DNA from: JAJEFO01 sp965221845
Lineage (GTDB): Bacteria; Pseudomonadota; Alphaproteobacteria; Rhodobacterales; Rhodobacteraceae
NCBI GenBank assembly: GCA_965221845.1
Contig: OZ244919.1
Span: 1,240,001-1,304,000, forward strand
DNA length: 64,000 bases
Reading direction: 5' to 3'
The notes below the pieces were generated by a model that made no database searches, was not told the DNA's origin, and saw only the letters and a list, made by a program, of their open reading frames with translations. Made by a program: the position numbers and the translations under genes. Shown piece by piece: positions 63,460-64,000 of the stretch (positions within the stretch are counted from its first letter, which is position 1; every line of letters begins with the position of its first letter).

Positions 63460-64000
63460 TCAGATGCCGAGCATCTTCCGGTTCGCGGCCAGGTCCGTGC
63501 CGCCATCCGCGAAGTCGTCAAACGCCCTTTCGGTCACGCGGATAATGTGGTCCCTCACGAAGGCGGCGCCTTCCCGGGCGCCGTCCTCCGGATGCTTCAG
63601 GCAGCACTCCCATTCCACCACGGCCCATCCCTCGAACCCGGCGGCCGTGAGCTTCGAGAACACCGACGCGAAATCCACCTGCCCGTCGCCCAGGGACCGG
63701 AAGCGGCCCGCGCGTCCGACCCAGGGCTGATAGCCTGAATAGACACCCTGCCGGCCGGTGGGATTGAACTCGGCGTCCTTGACGTGGAACATGCGGATCC
63801 GGTCCCTATAGATGTCGATGTTCTCCAGGTAGTCCAGGCATTGCAGCACGTAATGCGACGGGTCGTAGAGCATGCAGGCCCGCGCGTGGTTGCCCGTTCG
63901 CTCAAGGAACATCTCGTAGGTGATCCCGTCATGAAGATCCTCGCCGGGATGTATCTCGAAGCAGATGTCCACCCCGCAATCCTCGGCATGGTCAAGTATC
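63460..64000 (-). CDS. Sugar-phosphate isomerase/epimerase family protein (5' part beyond the window)
   Basis: The C-terminal 180 residues of a xylose-isomerase-like TIM-barrel protein: DICFEIHPGEDLHDG, CMLYDPSHYVLQCLDYLE (metal-binding D/H), IRMFHVKDAEFNP and WAVVEWECCLKHPEDGAREG. These are typical of the IolE/IolH-like epimerase family. The start lies past 64000 on the minus strand. The substrate cannot be told; such genes usually sit with sugar or inositol catabolism. Confidence 0.85.
   Translation of the reverse strand, partial: ILDHAEDCGVDICFEIHPGEDLHDGITYEMFLERTGNHARACMLYDPSHYVLQCLDYLENIDIYRDRIRMFHVKDAEFNPTGRQGVYSGYQPWVGRAGRFRSLGDGQVDFASVFSKLTAAGFEGWAVVEWECCLKHPEDGAREGAAFVRDHIIRVTERAFDDFADGGTDLAANRKMLGI

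Overview
The window looks like a chromosomal segment of a high-GC alphaproteobacterium, probably close to Rhodobacterales/Rhodospirillales. The basis is the L28 sequence, the uvrC-pgsA-moaD-moaE gene order, a mitochondrial-type dimethylglycine/sarcosine dehydrogenase, MeaB, and tripartite tricarboxylate (TTT) and BKACE genes. Placement is inference. The chromosome is loaded with insertion sequences, many decayed, and with relics of toxin-antitoxin modules. The conserved genes between 37.7 and 49.4 kb are uninterrupted while the mobile genes are full of frameshifts, so the frameshifts look like real decay and not sequencing error.

Layout. 0-7 kb: an IS5-type fragment, a DMGDH-like enzyme, a clean IS1634-family insertion with a 6-bp target duplication, a NYN/OST-HTH RNase-like protein and rpmB. 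7.2-11.4 kb: a decayed DUF4338 (DruA-like) plus ISAs1 unit into which three different TA-targeting elements (IS630, IS5-type, IS5-type) have stacked end to end. 11.5-17 kb: a toxin-flavoured island with a Fic enzyme carrying a ~270-residue C-terminal module of unknown function, two further copies of that module, and a decayed MNT-HEPN pair. 17.8-26.9 kb: an IS30 copy, IS66 and ISKra4 remnants, and a 4.8-kb IS1595-type transposon (27-bp inverted ends, 8-bp target duplication) that carries a restriction-modification operon. The nuclease gene of that operon has a nonsense codon and a second IS30 copy in it; its methyltransferase is intact. 27-33.6 kb: two tandem tyrosine recombinases followed by a convergent, translationally coupled two-gene unit (a PLD-superfamily protein and an unknown partner) that I cannot match to a named defence system. 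34-37.7 kb: an IS1182-like transposase, a third IS30 copy and IS66 remnants.

37.7-49.4 kb is a conserved block transcribed leftward: meaB, hrpB, moaE-moaD-pgsA, uvrC, a PTR1-like SDR, a Ca/Na antiporter, a small membrane protein, an S49 protease and nadE. 49.7-53 kb runs rightward: an 18-repeat MORN protein, a PIN-toxin relic, then bfd-bfr (iron storage and release). 54-60.8 kb is catabolic and leftward: a PrpF/GalD-like isomerase, a TctA-TctB fusion permease, its TctC binding protein and a beta-keto acid cleavage enzyme. A hicAB relic sits inside this block. 61.3-64 kb: a coiled-coil membrane protein, an orphan BrnA antitoxin, IS5 and IS66 relics, and the 3' part of a sugar-phosphate isomerase/epimerase running off the window.

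No rRNA, tRNA or CRISPR array was found by eye.
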